Shown: piece by piece, positions 44,331 to 52,780 of the stretch | How positions within the stretch are numbered: the first letter of the stretch is position 1 | How the letters are laid out: every line of letters begins with the position of its first letter | Assembly: GCA_963745975.1 (NCBI GenBank) | Contig: CAVUZJ010000004.1 | Location: 80,676 to 144,675 of the forward strand | Length of the DNA stretch: 64,000 nt | Reading direction: 5' to 3' | From: JAKAWQ01 sp963745975 | GTDB lineage: Bacteria; Pseudomonadota; Alphaproteobacteria; Acetobacterales; Acetobacteraceae | Position numbers and translations under genes: made by a program | The notes under the pieces: model-generated | The model's database searches: none | Told to the model about the DNA's origin: nothing | What the model saw: the letters and a program-made list of their open reading frames with translations, nothing else

Positions 44331-45264
44331 GATCGCCCCCCATCGCATACTGGGCGAAGCGCTGGCTGGCCGCCTCCAGGAGTTCGGGCGTCATTCCGAG
44401 GTAGCGCTGGGTCGATCGGATATCGAGGTGACCCAGGTAGGTCGCGAGCTGCGGAAGCAATCGCTGGACGTCCTGGCCGGTGCGATACCACGCGACGACA
44501 CGGTGTACGGCCGCGGTGTGGCGAAGATCGTGCAAGCGTGGCGGGCGCGGCTCACCGATCGGGCAGTTGATACCGGCAGCGCGTCGCACATGCTGGAACA
44601 TCGCGATGACGCGCGGATAGCACCATCCTCGAACGCCGCGCGACGCGAAGAGCGGCGGCGCCTTGTCGCGCGGCATGGCCAGCAGGCCGCGGCGTTCGAG
44701 GTGTGCCGCCAGCTCGCCCGCAAGCTTCGGTCCGATCGGCACCAGACGCGTCTTGAAGAACTTCGTGCAGCGGACGGTGATGATTCTTTCGGCGAGATCG
44801 ACGTCCTGCAAGGTCAAGCGCAATGCCTCGCCGATGCGCATGCCGGTTCCGTAGAGGAGCAACAACAGGGTGCGGTACATGGCGGGGACATGACGGCTGT
44901 GGCCCGTGCGCAAGATCGCGGTTGCGTCTAGCAGGCGGCGCAACTCCTCGGTAGAATAGACATACGGCGTTTGCTGTGGGGGCAGCTTGGGCAGAGTTGT
45001 CGGCAGAGGCGAGCTGTCGACGTACCCGCGGCTGACAGCAAACCGATATAGACCGGTCAGCACTCTGTGCTTGAGCATCCAGGTCGCGGTCAACGCACTG
45101 TTGCCGTTGAGGAAGTCGAGGATCGCGGCGGCCGTCACGTCCTGGATCGGCCGCTCTCCCATTGCCCGGCCGAAGCGATGGAGCAACTCTCCGGCGGACT
45201 CGAACCGCATGCCCAGCGACCGTTGGCGGGTCAGGTAGGCATCGATGACGTCGGTCACCATCAT
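44320..45264 (-). CDS. ritB: RIT tyrosine recombinase B
   Basis: A 314-residue recombinase, second of the trio. Catalytic features: Arg in YGTGMRIGEALRL, HxxR in RLHDLRHTAAVHR, His in YLGHLDIRST, and Tyr in TQRYLGMTPELLE. ATGA overlap with ritA (45261-45264) shows translational coupling. Its N-terminus (DAYLTRQRSLGMRFESAG) is the short SAM-like domain typical of the second RIT gene. Confidence 0.88.
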   Translation of the reverse strand: MMVTDVIDAYLTRQRSLGMRFESAGELLHRFGRAMGERPIQDVTAAAILDFLNGNSALTATWMLKHRVLTGLYRFAVSRGYVDSSPLPTTLPKLPPQQTPYVYSTEELRRLLDATAILRTGHSRHVPAMYRTLLLLLYGTGMRIGEALRLTLQDVDLAERIITVRCTKFFKTRLVPIGPKLAGELAAHLERRGLLAMPRDKAPPLFASRGVRGWCYPRVIAMFQHVRRAAGINCPIGEPRPPRLHDLRHTAAVHRVVAWYRTGQDVQRLLPQLATYLGHLDIRSTQRYLGMTPELLEAASQRFAQYAMGGDHEG

Positions 45265-46484
45265 AGGACGTCTCCCAGGTCGAAGGCGCCGACCTCGCGA
45301 AGCGCCGCCATGTTTACCTTGGCGTAGGTGCTGGTTGCGGACGTGCTGCGGTGCCCCAGGTGGTCGCCTATCTCCTTGAGGGTCAGGCCTTCGGCGAGCA
45401 AACGGACTGCGCAGGCGTGACGCAGCGCATGCCCGCCGCGATGGGCCGCTTCAATGCCGAGCGCGACGAAGCGCCGATTGGCGACGTCAAAGATGCTGCC
45501 TGCCCTCAACGGCCGAAGAGGTGCGTGCATGCAGAGGAATACTTCCCGGCAGGATGAGGGCGGTCGGACGGTATCGATGTACCGGGCCAGAGCTTCGGCG
45601 ACGGCGGGCAGCAACGGGTAGATCTGAGGTTGCCGTCGCTTCAGCCGAACGAGCCCGATGGTCCGCCTCGCCCAATCGATCTGGTCAAGCCGCAAAGCGG
45701 CAACTTCGCCGCTCCGCATGCCGTAGAGCGCGAGCAGGAGCAGGATCGCGCGATCGCGGATATCCCGTGGCTTATCCGTGTCGACGTCGGCCAGCATCTG
45801 CTGGACGACAGACCAATCCGGAGCATACGGGAGCGATTCCTGCTGATAGAGCCGAGGCCGAGCAATCGACCCTGCCAATCGGTTCGAGCACCACCCCTCT
45901 TTCGCGGCGTATCGCAAGAACGCGCGCAATGCCGAGACCGTGTTGGCTGTCGAGACGCGCGTCCAGCGGCCCTTTCCCTGGATGGCGACATAGTTATCGA
46001 TATCGCCCGCCGTCAGCTCTCCGAGTTGGCGGCCCGTCTGCATACACCATCGCAGGAACCTTGTCGTCGTTCGGCCCCATTGCTCCACCGTCGACGGCGC
46101 GAAGCCGCGCTCGTCGCGCATCCAGCTGACATAGCCGTCGAGTTGGTCCCGGCACAAAAGCGGTGCGTCAGGCTCACGCCACCAGCCGAGAAACCGCAGC
46201 CACGGTCGCCCGATATCGATGACCCGCCGCGCGGCGGTGGCCGCCCCGTGGAGGTCCTGTCGCTCCAGCGCGATCGCCATCAACTCCGTCATGTCGACAC
46301 CGCGATCGGCGCCGGGGGCGAGACTTCGGGCGATCCATAGGAGTTCGTTGCGTTTGATCTTCAAGGTCGCGGGCCGCGCGCCATGTGCCGCGCAATGGCT
46401 GAGATAGCGGTTCCGCTCGTCAGCGAACGGTTGGTCTTGAACCCGACGATCGGCGGCGCTGCCGGAAGTACAGAGCTGATCCAT
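45261..46484 (-). CDS. ritA: RIT tyrosine recombinase A
   Basis: A 407-residue recombinase, the first gene of the trio. Its N-terminal 100 residues are an extra domain beyond the usual core-binding domain (DQLDGYVSWMRDERGFAP onward). Catalytic features: Arg in LYGMRSGEVAALRL, HxxR in GGHALRHACAVRLLAEG, His in DHLGHRSTSA and Tyr in TSTYAKVN. It begins about 100 bases inside the right inverted repeat, so the promoter must lie in the terminal region. Confidence 0.88.
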   Translation of the reverse strand: MDQLCTSGSAADRRVQDQPFADERNRYLSHCAAHGARPATLKIKRNELLWIARSLAPGADRGVDMTELMAIALERQDLHGAATAARRVIDIGRPWLRFLGWWREPDAPLLCRDQLDGYVSWMRDERGFAPSTVEQWGRTTTRFLRWCMQTGRQLGELTAGDIDNYVAIQGKGRWTRVSTANTVSALRAFLRYAAKEGWCSNRLAGSIARPRLYQQESLPYAPDWSVVQQMLADVDTDKPRDIRDRAILLLLALYGMRSGEVAALRLDQIDWARRTIGLVRLKRRQPQIYPLLPAVAEALARYIDTVRPPSSCREVFLCMHAPLRPLRAGSIFDVANRRFVALGIEAAHRGGHALRHACAVRLLAEGLTLKEIGDHLGHRSTSATSTYAKVNMAALREVGAFDLGDVL

Positions 46485-46587
46485 GGCGAACCTCGAATTG
46501 GGTGAGATCCGCCAAACGAAGAGGCAGCTTATGTTGCGTCAAGCGCACGTCGACCTTCCCCCTCGGAAGGGGAACAGCGTCACGAGA

Positions 46588-46618
46588 CCACATAACCCGG
46601 GCCGCAACATAACAGGAG
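46588..46618 (-). repeat. RIT terminal inverted repeat, right
   Basis: Exact inverted match to 43235-43265. It is followed by the palindrome ATATGT-TCTCGACC-ACATAT (46619-46638) and then the outer CTCCTG. Confidence 0.92.
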
Positions 46619-46644
46619 ATATGTTCTCGACCACATATCTCCTG

Positions 46645-47824
46645 GTTCTGCGATCTCTACCGCGAGTGGGTCGGGCGGCTGAGGCCGACCTTGCGGCAGG
46701 TGCACGCGGCGGGTGAGCGGGTCTTCGTCGACTTTGCCGGCCACAGCATGGAGGTGATCGAAGCGGCAACCGGAGAGATCCGGCGTACCGAGATCTTCGT
46801 CGCCGTGCTCGGCGCCTCCAGCTACATCTTCGCGGAGGCGACCTGGACGCAGTCGCTGCCGGACTGGATCGCCGTGCACGTGGCTATGCTGGCGTTTATC
46901 GGCGGCGTGCCACGGCAAATTGTGAGCGACAACCTCCGCGCCGGGATCACCCGTGCCTGCTTCTACGAGCCGTTGGTCAACCGCACCTACGCCGACATGG
47001 CGGCGCATTACGGGACCGCGGTGATCCCGGCGCGGCCGTACAAGCCGCGCGATAAGGCCAAGGTCGAGGTCGGAGTCCAAGTGGTGCAGCGCTGGATCCT
47101 GGCGCGGCTGCGTAACCGGCGCTTCTTCTCGCTGGCCGAGCTGAACCAGGCGATCCGCGAGCTGGTCGACCAGCTGAACGACCGGCCGATGCGCGGCTGG
47201 GGCACCAGCCGCAGGGCCCTCTATGAACAGATCGACCGGCCCGCCCTGCGGCCTCTGCCGCCGACGCCTTACGAATACGCTGACTGGAAACGCTGCCGGG
47301 TCAATCTCGATTACCACGTCGAGATCGAGAAGCACTTTTACTCGGTACCGTTCCAGCTGCTTCGCAAAGAGGTGGAAGCGCGGATCACGGCGCAGACCAT
47401 GGAGATTTTCCATCGCGGCAAGCTGGTCGCCATGCATCTGCGCAGCTTCCGGCCCCACCGGCCGACCACGGTTGCCGAACATATGCCGAGCTCGCACCGG
47501 CGCTACCGCGACTGGACCCACGAACGGATCCTGCGCGAAGCCGCCGCGATCGGCGACGACACCGCGGCCCTGATCGGGATCATCCTTCGCTCCCGCCCGC
47601 ACCCCGAGCAGGGGTTCCGCTCCTGCATCGGCATCCTTGGGCTGCTGAAACGCTACGGCGCCGAGAGGCTGGATGCCGCCTGTGCGCGGGCATTGGCACT
47701 CGGCACCCGTTCCTACGGCTCGGTCGCCGCGATCCTGAAGAATGCTCAGGAAAGAAAGACCACTGAACCGGAGCAACCGGTCTTGTTCCACGAGAACGTC
47801 CGCGGCCCCGGCTATTACCATTGA
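46645..47824 (+). pseudogene. istA: istA 3' part (IS21 transposase)
   Basis: The remaining roughly 390 residues of the split transposase, from WFCDLYREWVGRL through the DDE core: FVDFAGHSMEV (first Asp), RQIVSDNLRAGI (second Asp) and KPRDKAKVEVGVQVVQRWI (Glu), to the C-terminal Mu-like domain (YEYADWKRCRVNLDYHVEIE). It has no proper start of its own, although an internal start near 46,691 could give a truncated protein. istB follows 11 bases after the stop. Confidence 0.88.
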
Positions 47825-47835
47825 AAGGAGAGACG

Positions 47836-48618
47836 ATGCTGACCCACCCCCTGGCCGAGCGCCTGCGCACCCTCGGCATGGCCGCCATGGCCGAGGCCTT
47901 CCTTGAGATGCAGGCCAACGTGACCGCCGCCGACATCCCCCGCGAGGACTGGCTCGGCCTGCTGGTCGATCGCGAAGCGACCGCCCGCGAGAACAAGCGC
48001 CTCGGTCGACGTCTCCGCCAGGCCCGCTTGCGCCAGAACGCGGTGATCGAGGACACCGACTTCCGCACGCCGCGCGGTCTCGACCGTGCCCTGTTCCAAA
48101 AGCTCGGCGACTGCGAGTGGATCCGCCGCAGCCAACATCTTGTGATCACAGGGCCCACCGGCGTCGGCAAGTCGTGGCTCGCCTGTGCCCTGGGGCACAA
48201 GGCCTGCCGGGAGGGCTTCTCGGTTCTCTATCGGCGCGCCCCACGGCTGTTCACAGAACTGGGCACCGCCCGCGGTGAGGGCAGGCTGCCCAGGATGCTG
48301 GCGATGTTGGAACGTACTCGGTTGCTGGTCATCGACGACTGGGGACCGGAGCCGCTGACCGCCGAGCAGCGGCGCGATCTCCTGGAAATCGTCGACGACC
48401 GATACGAGAAGGGCTCCCTCTTGGTGACCAGCCAAGTTCCCGTGAACCGCTGGCACGAACTCGTTGGCAACCCGACCCTCGGCGATGCCATCCTCGATCG
48501 CGTCGTCCACCGCGCCCATCGCATCGAGCTCAAGGGACCCAGTCTGCGCAAGCGCCACGCCGTTAGCCCTCCTGCCGAAGACGACAGCCGGAGCTTGACG
48601 AACGCCGCGGAGAGATGA
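47836..48618 (+). CDS. istB: IS21 helper ATPase IstB
   Basis: A 260-residue AAA+ ATPase. Walker A is ITGPTGVGKSWLACALG (about residues 103-119), Walker B RLLVIDDWGPEPL (about 161-173), and the sensor-like segment SLLVTSQVPVNRWHEL follows. IstB assembles on target DNA and activates the IstA transposase. AAAGGAG precedes the start, 5 bases away. It is intact, but without a functional IstA the element cannot move by itself. Confidence 0.93.
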   Translation: MLTHPLAERLRTLGMAAMAEAFLEMQANVTAADIPREDWLGLLVDREATARENKRLGRRLRQARLRQNAVIEDTDFRTPRGLDRALFQKLGDCEWIRRSQHLVITGPTGVGKSWLACALGHKACREGFSVLYRRAPRLFTELGTARGEGRLPRMLAMLERTRLLVIDDWGPEPLTAEQRRDLLEIVDDRYEKGSLLVTSQVPVNRWHELVGNPTLGDAILDRVVHRAHRIELKGPSLRKRHAVSPPAEDDSRSLTNAAER

Positions 48619-48689
48619 GAGGAAACAACCGTCAGTGGCAACGACCCGCCATGACCGCCGGCCGCCCGCCAGTACCCTTCCAAGGTCAG

Positions 48690-48768
48690 CGCGAGCGGAT
48701 GTTCATGATCACCGGAATCGGTGTTCATGATCAGCCGGATTACGCGTTCAAGATCACCGGAATCCGCA
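48690..48768 (-). repeat. Terminal repeats, IS21 right end
   Basis: Three inverted units with CCGGAAT/CCGGATT cores at 48712, 48735 and 48757, matching the left-end units, with the outer end ACCGGAATCCGCA. Confidence 0.8.
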
Positions 48769-49248
48769 GTCGACCGCTCCTGCGGCCTGAGCATGATGGC
48801 GCGGCCGGGCGGACAGCTTGCGATAGCCGAGGGCGCGCAGTTCCCGGCTGACTGTCTGCGCACTGATCGTGACGCGGAATTGCTCCCAGACCCACTGCGC
48901 CAGATCGATCAGCCGCCAGCGTACCACGCCATCCACAGAGGGCATCGGTCCGCTCTCGACCACCGCGGCCAGCGCTCGCCGCTGCACCTCGTTCAGCCGC
49001 GGCATGGGGCCCGGCGCCTTGCGGTCGAGCAGGCCTGGGGGTCCTTCGGCGTTGAACCGTACCACCCAGTCGCGGACGATCTGCAACCCCACGCCGCCGA
49101 CCCGCGCCGCATCGCCACGCGAGCCTCCGTCGTAGATCGCCGCAAGGGCGAGCAAGCGGCGACCCTGGTTCGCGTCGCGGCTCCGCCGCGCCTCGCGGCG
49201 AAGCTCGGCAGAAGTGAAGTCGCGGCGCAACGGAAGAGGCGCGGCCAT
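48769..49248 (-). pseudogene. IS630-family transposase, N-terminal part only
   Basis: About 150 residues covering the HTH region (RRLLALAAIYDGGSRGDAAR, then VGLQIVRDWVVRFNAEG) and the second winged helix (GVVRWRLIDLAQWVWEQF, then RALGYRKLSARPRHHAQ). The DDE catalytic domain is missing. Similarity ends at the IS21 right end, so the IS21 or a deletion removed it. A start at 49248 or 49272 is possible. It is divergent from everything to its right. Confidence 0.82.
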
Positions 49249-49511
49249 GGCGGACATCCTGCTGTTCGCCATGGTGAATCATATCCTCCCCCGCGTCGGG
49301 AAGCCCCTTCGTGAGTCAAAGCCCACCTGGGTTGGTATTACTCCCCGCGATTGCGCTTCGCGCGCCAAACGTCGTTGCAATCTCAGAATCCGCGGTACGA
49401 ATTGAGAACTACGGCGCCGGCCTGTGTTTCGGCGTCCAATCGGAGCGCCGCCCGCACATGGGTTAGAGCCCTTGTTCCCTGTCGATTCATAGACGCTACG
49501 CCTCACCGGAG

Positions 49512-50729
49512 TCAGGCCAGTTGGCAGACCTCAAGGATGACCAGCAAATAGATGCGCACCATGTCCAGGTAGTCAGCCACGTCAACCCGCTCGTCGGGCA
49601 TCGTGTTGTAGCGACCACCCGGCCCGCAGACAATCCCCTCCATGCTTGCCCCCCGATAGAGTTGGGCGGCATCAGTGCCGAAGAAACCGGGCGGCGTGAT
49701 GGCCCCGGTGGGTTGCTCCAAGCCACGCACCTTGTGGTAGGCCGCATTTATCGCCTTCACGATCTTGCTGTCGGGCGATACTTCGAATGACGGCATGGTA
49801 GGCCGGCCCAGCAGGTGCTCCGGGGTAATGGCCGCCTTGAGGCCAGGAAACCGCGTTTCGAGATCATCCAGCACGGCCCGAATATCCGCCAGCGCACCCT
49901 CTTCCGTTTGCCCAGGCGCGTAGCGACCCGAGCCTTTGATGCGCGCGTAGTCGGCAACCTGTGGCGGTCGCCACTCATGGAGATCCTTGCCAAGTGCGCC
50001 GTGCATGACGCCAACATGGACACGATTGATCTTCTCATGCTCCGACGTGAGCGCGCCCGAGAATTTCATGGCGGACAAGCGGGGGATCAAATCGCAGGCG
50101 GTAATGATGGCATCGACCGCCTCCTCGCGCTTCGACAGGTGCCGCGTCTTACCGACGAGCTCGATGACGAAGGTAAACGAGGCGGCATGCATTGTGACCG
50201 CGGCAAGATCGGTCGGCTCCGCGTTTACGAAATAGTCCGCCCGCAACCCTTGTTCGATGAAGGCCGACGTGCCGACGCCACCCTGCAACTCACCAACGAC
50301 GAAGGTCAATATCACATCGCCCTTGAGCTTGACGCCGGCTTCAATCAGCGTCCGGACGGCACAAAAATAGGCCGCGTCGCCGGCCTTCATGTTGGACACG
50401 CCAATGCCGTAGATGAATTGTTCGTCGAGCTTTCCGCTCCAAGGATCGATCGTCCACCCCTCGGATACAGGATTCGTGTCGACGTGTCCGTTGAACATCA
50501 GGCTCCTGCCCCCGCCCGTACCTCGCCAGCGGCCGATCGCATTGACGCGATCTCCCTTGACGGGCGCAAGCTCTGCCTCAAGACCGAGGCTTCTCATCTC
50601 GTCGACCATGAGGCCAACCAGCTTGCGCTCGCCTTCGGTCCCGCTGTAGCTCTTCTGGCGCACCATGCGGACGACGAAGTCGAGGCAAGCCTTCTCGTCG
50701 ACGCACTCGAGAAGCTCGTCAACAACCAT
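49512..50729 (-). CDS. M20 (ArgE/DapE-like) amidohydrolase with altered metal ligands
   Basis: A 405-residue M20-family protein. LMFNGHVDTNPVSEGW (about residues 78-93) keeps the His-x-Asp, and FVNAEPTDLAAV keeps the third-position Glu. The bridging Asp motif reads GVSNMKAG (Asn for Asp), the Glu-Glu pair reads GELQGG (only one Glu), and the final His motif reads GGRYNTMPDERV. These changes suggest a divergent subfamily or a reduced-metal enzyme. It is the last gene of the minus-strand operon, 76 bases after the M24 gene. A role on an N-acyl or amide intermediate is inferred. Confidence 0.8.
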   Translation of the reverse strand: MVVDELLECVDEKACLDFVVRMVRQKSYSGTEGERKLVGLMVDEMRSLGLEAELAPVKGDRVNAIGRWRGTGGGRSLMFNGHVDTNPVSEGWTIDPWSGKLDEQFIYGIGVSNMKAGDAAYFCAVRTLIEAGVKLKGDVILTFVVGELQGGVGTSAFIEQGLRADYFVNAEPTDLAAVTMHAASFTFVIELVGKTRHLSKREEAVDAIITACDLIPRLSAMKFSGALTSEHEKINRVHVGVMHGALGKDLHEWRPPQVADYARIKGSGRYAPGQTEEGALADIRAVLDDLETRFPGLKAAITPEHLLGRPTMPSFEVSPDSKIVKAINAAYHKVRGLEQPTGAITPPGFFGTDAAQLYRGASMEGIVCGPGGRYNTMPDERVDVADYLDMVRIYLLVILEVCQLA

Positions 50730-50805
50730 ATCTTTCCTCCTGTCTGATGGGACTTGGCGGATCGCCCCGAGTCATCGAAGCCGCGCCGGCTGCGAGCTAC
50801 CGGTT

Positions 50806-52006
50806 TCAAAGCCCTGATAACGACGACAAGTCTCGCGGGTAGTCCGTCAGAACCTGATGCCCCTCTCCGGTTACAAGCACACAGTCGGAATGACGAAAGC
50901 CACCGACGCCATCGCGGTACAGACCGGGTTCCACGGTGACGATCATGCCTGGCTCGAGAACCGTATTGTCTCCAATATCAAGAAACGGAGCCTCATGAGC
51001 CCCAATCCCTATCGAGTGACCGGTGTGGTGCCTCCACAACGCCTGGAGTTTCTCCCGTTCGAAGCGACTGCGCACTGCGGCGTCGACCTCGGCGCACGTG
51101 GTCCCGGGTCGGATCAAGTCGATGGCGAAGGCCTGCATATCCTCTCCAGCACGAAACAGGTCGCGGGCCTCAGTGGACGGCGGACCGACGATCATGGTGC
51201 GCTCGAGTTCGCAATGATAGCCCCCGATGACCGCACCAACCTGAGTGATTAGCAGGTCCCCGGATGCCAGTTCCGGGTCGACCGATGTTTGATGGTGATG
51301 TGCTGTGCCGTCGGCCCCAATCTGGCCGCCGAAACCGGCGAAAACCCAAAAGGGCCGTAGAGGCCGCTGCACCTCGAGCATGGCCCGTCTCAACGCGGCC
51401 ATTGCTGCCCCCGTCGCGGGACCGCTAATAGCCAATTCGGTCAACCCGCATCGTACGGCGTCGTGCAACAGCCGGTGCGCATAGGTCGACCAAGCACATC
51501 CGGTAACGACGAGCGCCAGCTCAACAGGTGACTTACGCATGCGAAGACGCTCGGCGAGTTCTCGGAGCGAGAAGTGTATCGGCCTCTCGGAAACACTCGG
51601 CGAAGTCTGGTCCGTGATAGCCTTGGATGGAAGGGTAACCTGGAAGGTCTACCACTGCCATGCGGCCGCCGTGCGCCCCGACCAGCTCGGCAAAGCTGTG
51701 CATCGGGTGTACCTTTTCCGGATATTCGCGATAGGTCGCGATCTTCACTTCCGACGAAAGCTCCGCATGCCGCGCATTCAGGAGAGGCACCCACAATGTC
51801 GGCTTGCCGGCAGGATCAATTAACGCCGCAACTGGGCGTTCGGTCGCAGTAGCGTAGTATCCCGTAAAATAGAAAATACTCGCGGGATCGAAAGAAACAA
51901 AGCAGTTGCCGCCGAGCGTTTCGGCGGCCGCGCGGGCGGCGGTGCATCGCCCGGCCATCTCTACTGCGGTCGGCGGTGGCGGCAGATAGAGCGGAGGCTC
52001 CGTCAT
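50806..52006 (-). pseudogene. Creatinase/prolidase-like (M24) hydrolase with a frameshift
   Basis: Two frames join to one protein of about 400 residues. The first (ATG 52006, overlapping the upstream stop as ATGA) carries the N-domain (FVSFDPASIFYFTGYYATA). It shifts at about 51,560-51,575, where one base too many separates it from ELAERLRMRKSPVELALV. The C-domain has the pita-bread fold: GHSIGIGAHEAPF (His) and GMIVTVEPGLY (Glu), but the Asp ligands read ITQVGAVIGGYHCELERT and the last Glu reads GGFRHSD. The pattern is closer to metal-free creatinases than to aminopeptidase P. Confidence 0.75.
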
Positions 52007-52746
52007 CGTAAAAGCCTGCCCAGGCCAGGAATGTGCTGAGGCAGGCCAAGCGCGCCAAGGAGCCCCCACAGCATGGCGCTCAAACTGGTCACAATGGGGC
52101 AGCCGTGATCGGCTTCCAACCGATCAACGATCGAATGAGACCGGATACCGGTACAGCTCACGAAAATCGCGTCGACAGGAGAGGTCTTGGCGCGCCTCAC
52201 CCATACCGCGATTTCTTCTGGAGCCACCCGCTGCATCTCAAACGAGTCGTCAATATTCGCTCCCCCAATTGAGGCGACCTCAAGCCCATGTGCCTCGAGA
52301 AACTCCGCCTCGTATCTATTGAGGGCTGCGCTGTAGGGTGTTACCAAGCAAATCCGGCGGGCACCGAGAGGACCGAGAGCGTCGAGCGCCGCCTGCGCCG
52401 TCGCTACCACCGCCAGCCCGGTCTCCTTCTTCAGATCCTCCACGAGACGCGAGGGTTCGTAGAGTAGGCTACCCATTGTGCAGTGATAAACGAGGGCGTT
52501 GAGGCACGACAGGGGCAAGAGAGACACACCTTCGCTGATGGAGGCATTCATTGCGCCGAGCGTCTCAGCATTTACCGGCCCGGTTCGACGCAGACGCGAC
52601 GTATGAAACGAGATGCCACTTGGCAGATAATAGGGCAGGAGGCCTTCCGAGAGATAGTCGAGTTGAGGGATAAGGAGGCCTACCCTGGCGCGCCATCCGA
52701 GCATCAGTAGCTCAGCGTCGCGAAGAGATTGCAGCTCGGTCATCAT
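52003..52746 (-). CDS. Asp/Glu racemase superfamily, maleate isomerase/arylmalonate decarboxylase-like
   Basis: A 247-residue protein of the superfamily that uses one or two Cys to shift a proton next to a carboxylate. The two catalytic positions appear as LVYHCTMGSLL (about residue 88) and FVSCTGIRSHS (about residue 199). The start region GLLIPQLDYLSEGLLPYYL and the segment ARRICLVTPY are typical. Related enzymes include maleate isomerase and EutA of ectoine degradation. The stop overlaps the start of the M24 gene by ATGA, so both are made together. Confidence 0.82.
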   Translation of the reverse strand: MMTELQSLRDAELLMLGWRARVGLLIPQLDYLSEGLLPYYLPSGISFHTSRLRRTGPVNAETLGAMNASISEGVSLLPLSCLNALVYHCTMGSLLYEPSRLVEDLKKETGLAVVATAQAALDALGPLGARRICLVTPYSAALNRYEAEFLEAHGLEVASIGGANIDDSFEMQRVAPEEIAVWVRRAKTSPVDAIFVSCTGIRSHSIVDRLEADHGCPIVTSLSAMLWGLLGALGLPQHIPGLGRLLR

Positions 52747-52780
52747 ACGGGATCCTCTCGAAGACGGCAGATATCATGCG

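Larger units (their letters stand above)
43241..46638 (-). mobile_element. RIT element (recombinases in trio)
   Basis: Three tyrosine recombinase genes in a row on one strand with overlapping ends, enclosed by 31-base exact inverted repeats, define a RIT element. CTCCTG occurs directly outside each end (43235-43240 and 46639-46644). Joining the flanks at one CTCCTG restores the codons Tyr-Ser-Trp-Phe-Cys of istA. All three recombinases look intact, so the element may be functional. Confidence 0.9.
42678..48768 (+). mobile_element. IS21-family element, interrupted by a RIT element
   Basis: The left end TGCGCGTTCCGGT (from 42678) and right end ACCGGAATCCGCA (to 48768) are inverted relatives ending in TG/CA. 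Five direct repeats of TTCCGGT-GATCGTGA type start at 42684, 42707, 42730, 42753 and 42776, exactly 23 bases apart. Three inverted units occur near 48712, 48735 and 48757. It contains istA (split) and istB. Without the insert it would be about 2.7 kb. Its flanks are different elements (IS110 left, IS630 right), so no target duplication can be shown. Confidence 0.85.

Noticed and set aside
49273..49511. A 75-codon minus-strand frame between the IS630 fragment and the M20 gene
   Set aside because: Arg/Gly-rich, no ribosome site and no similarity; it is probably leftover DNA at the element junction.
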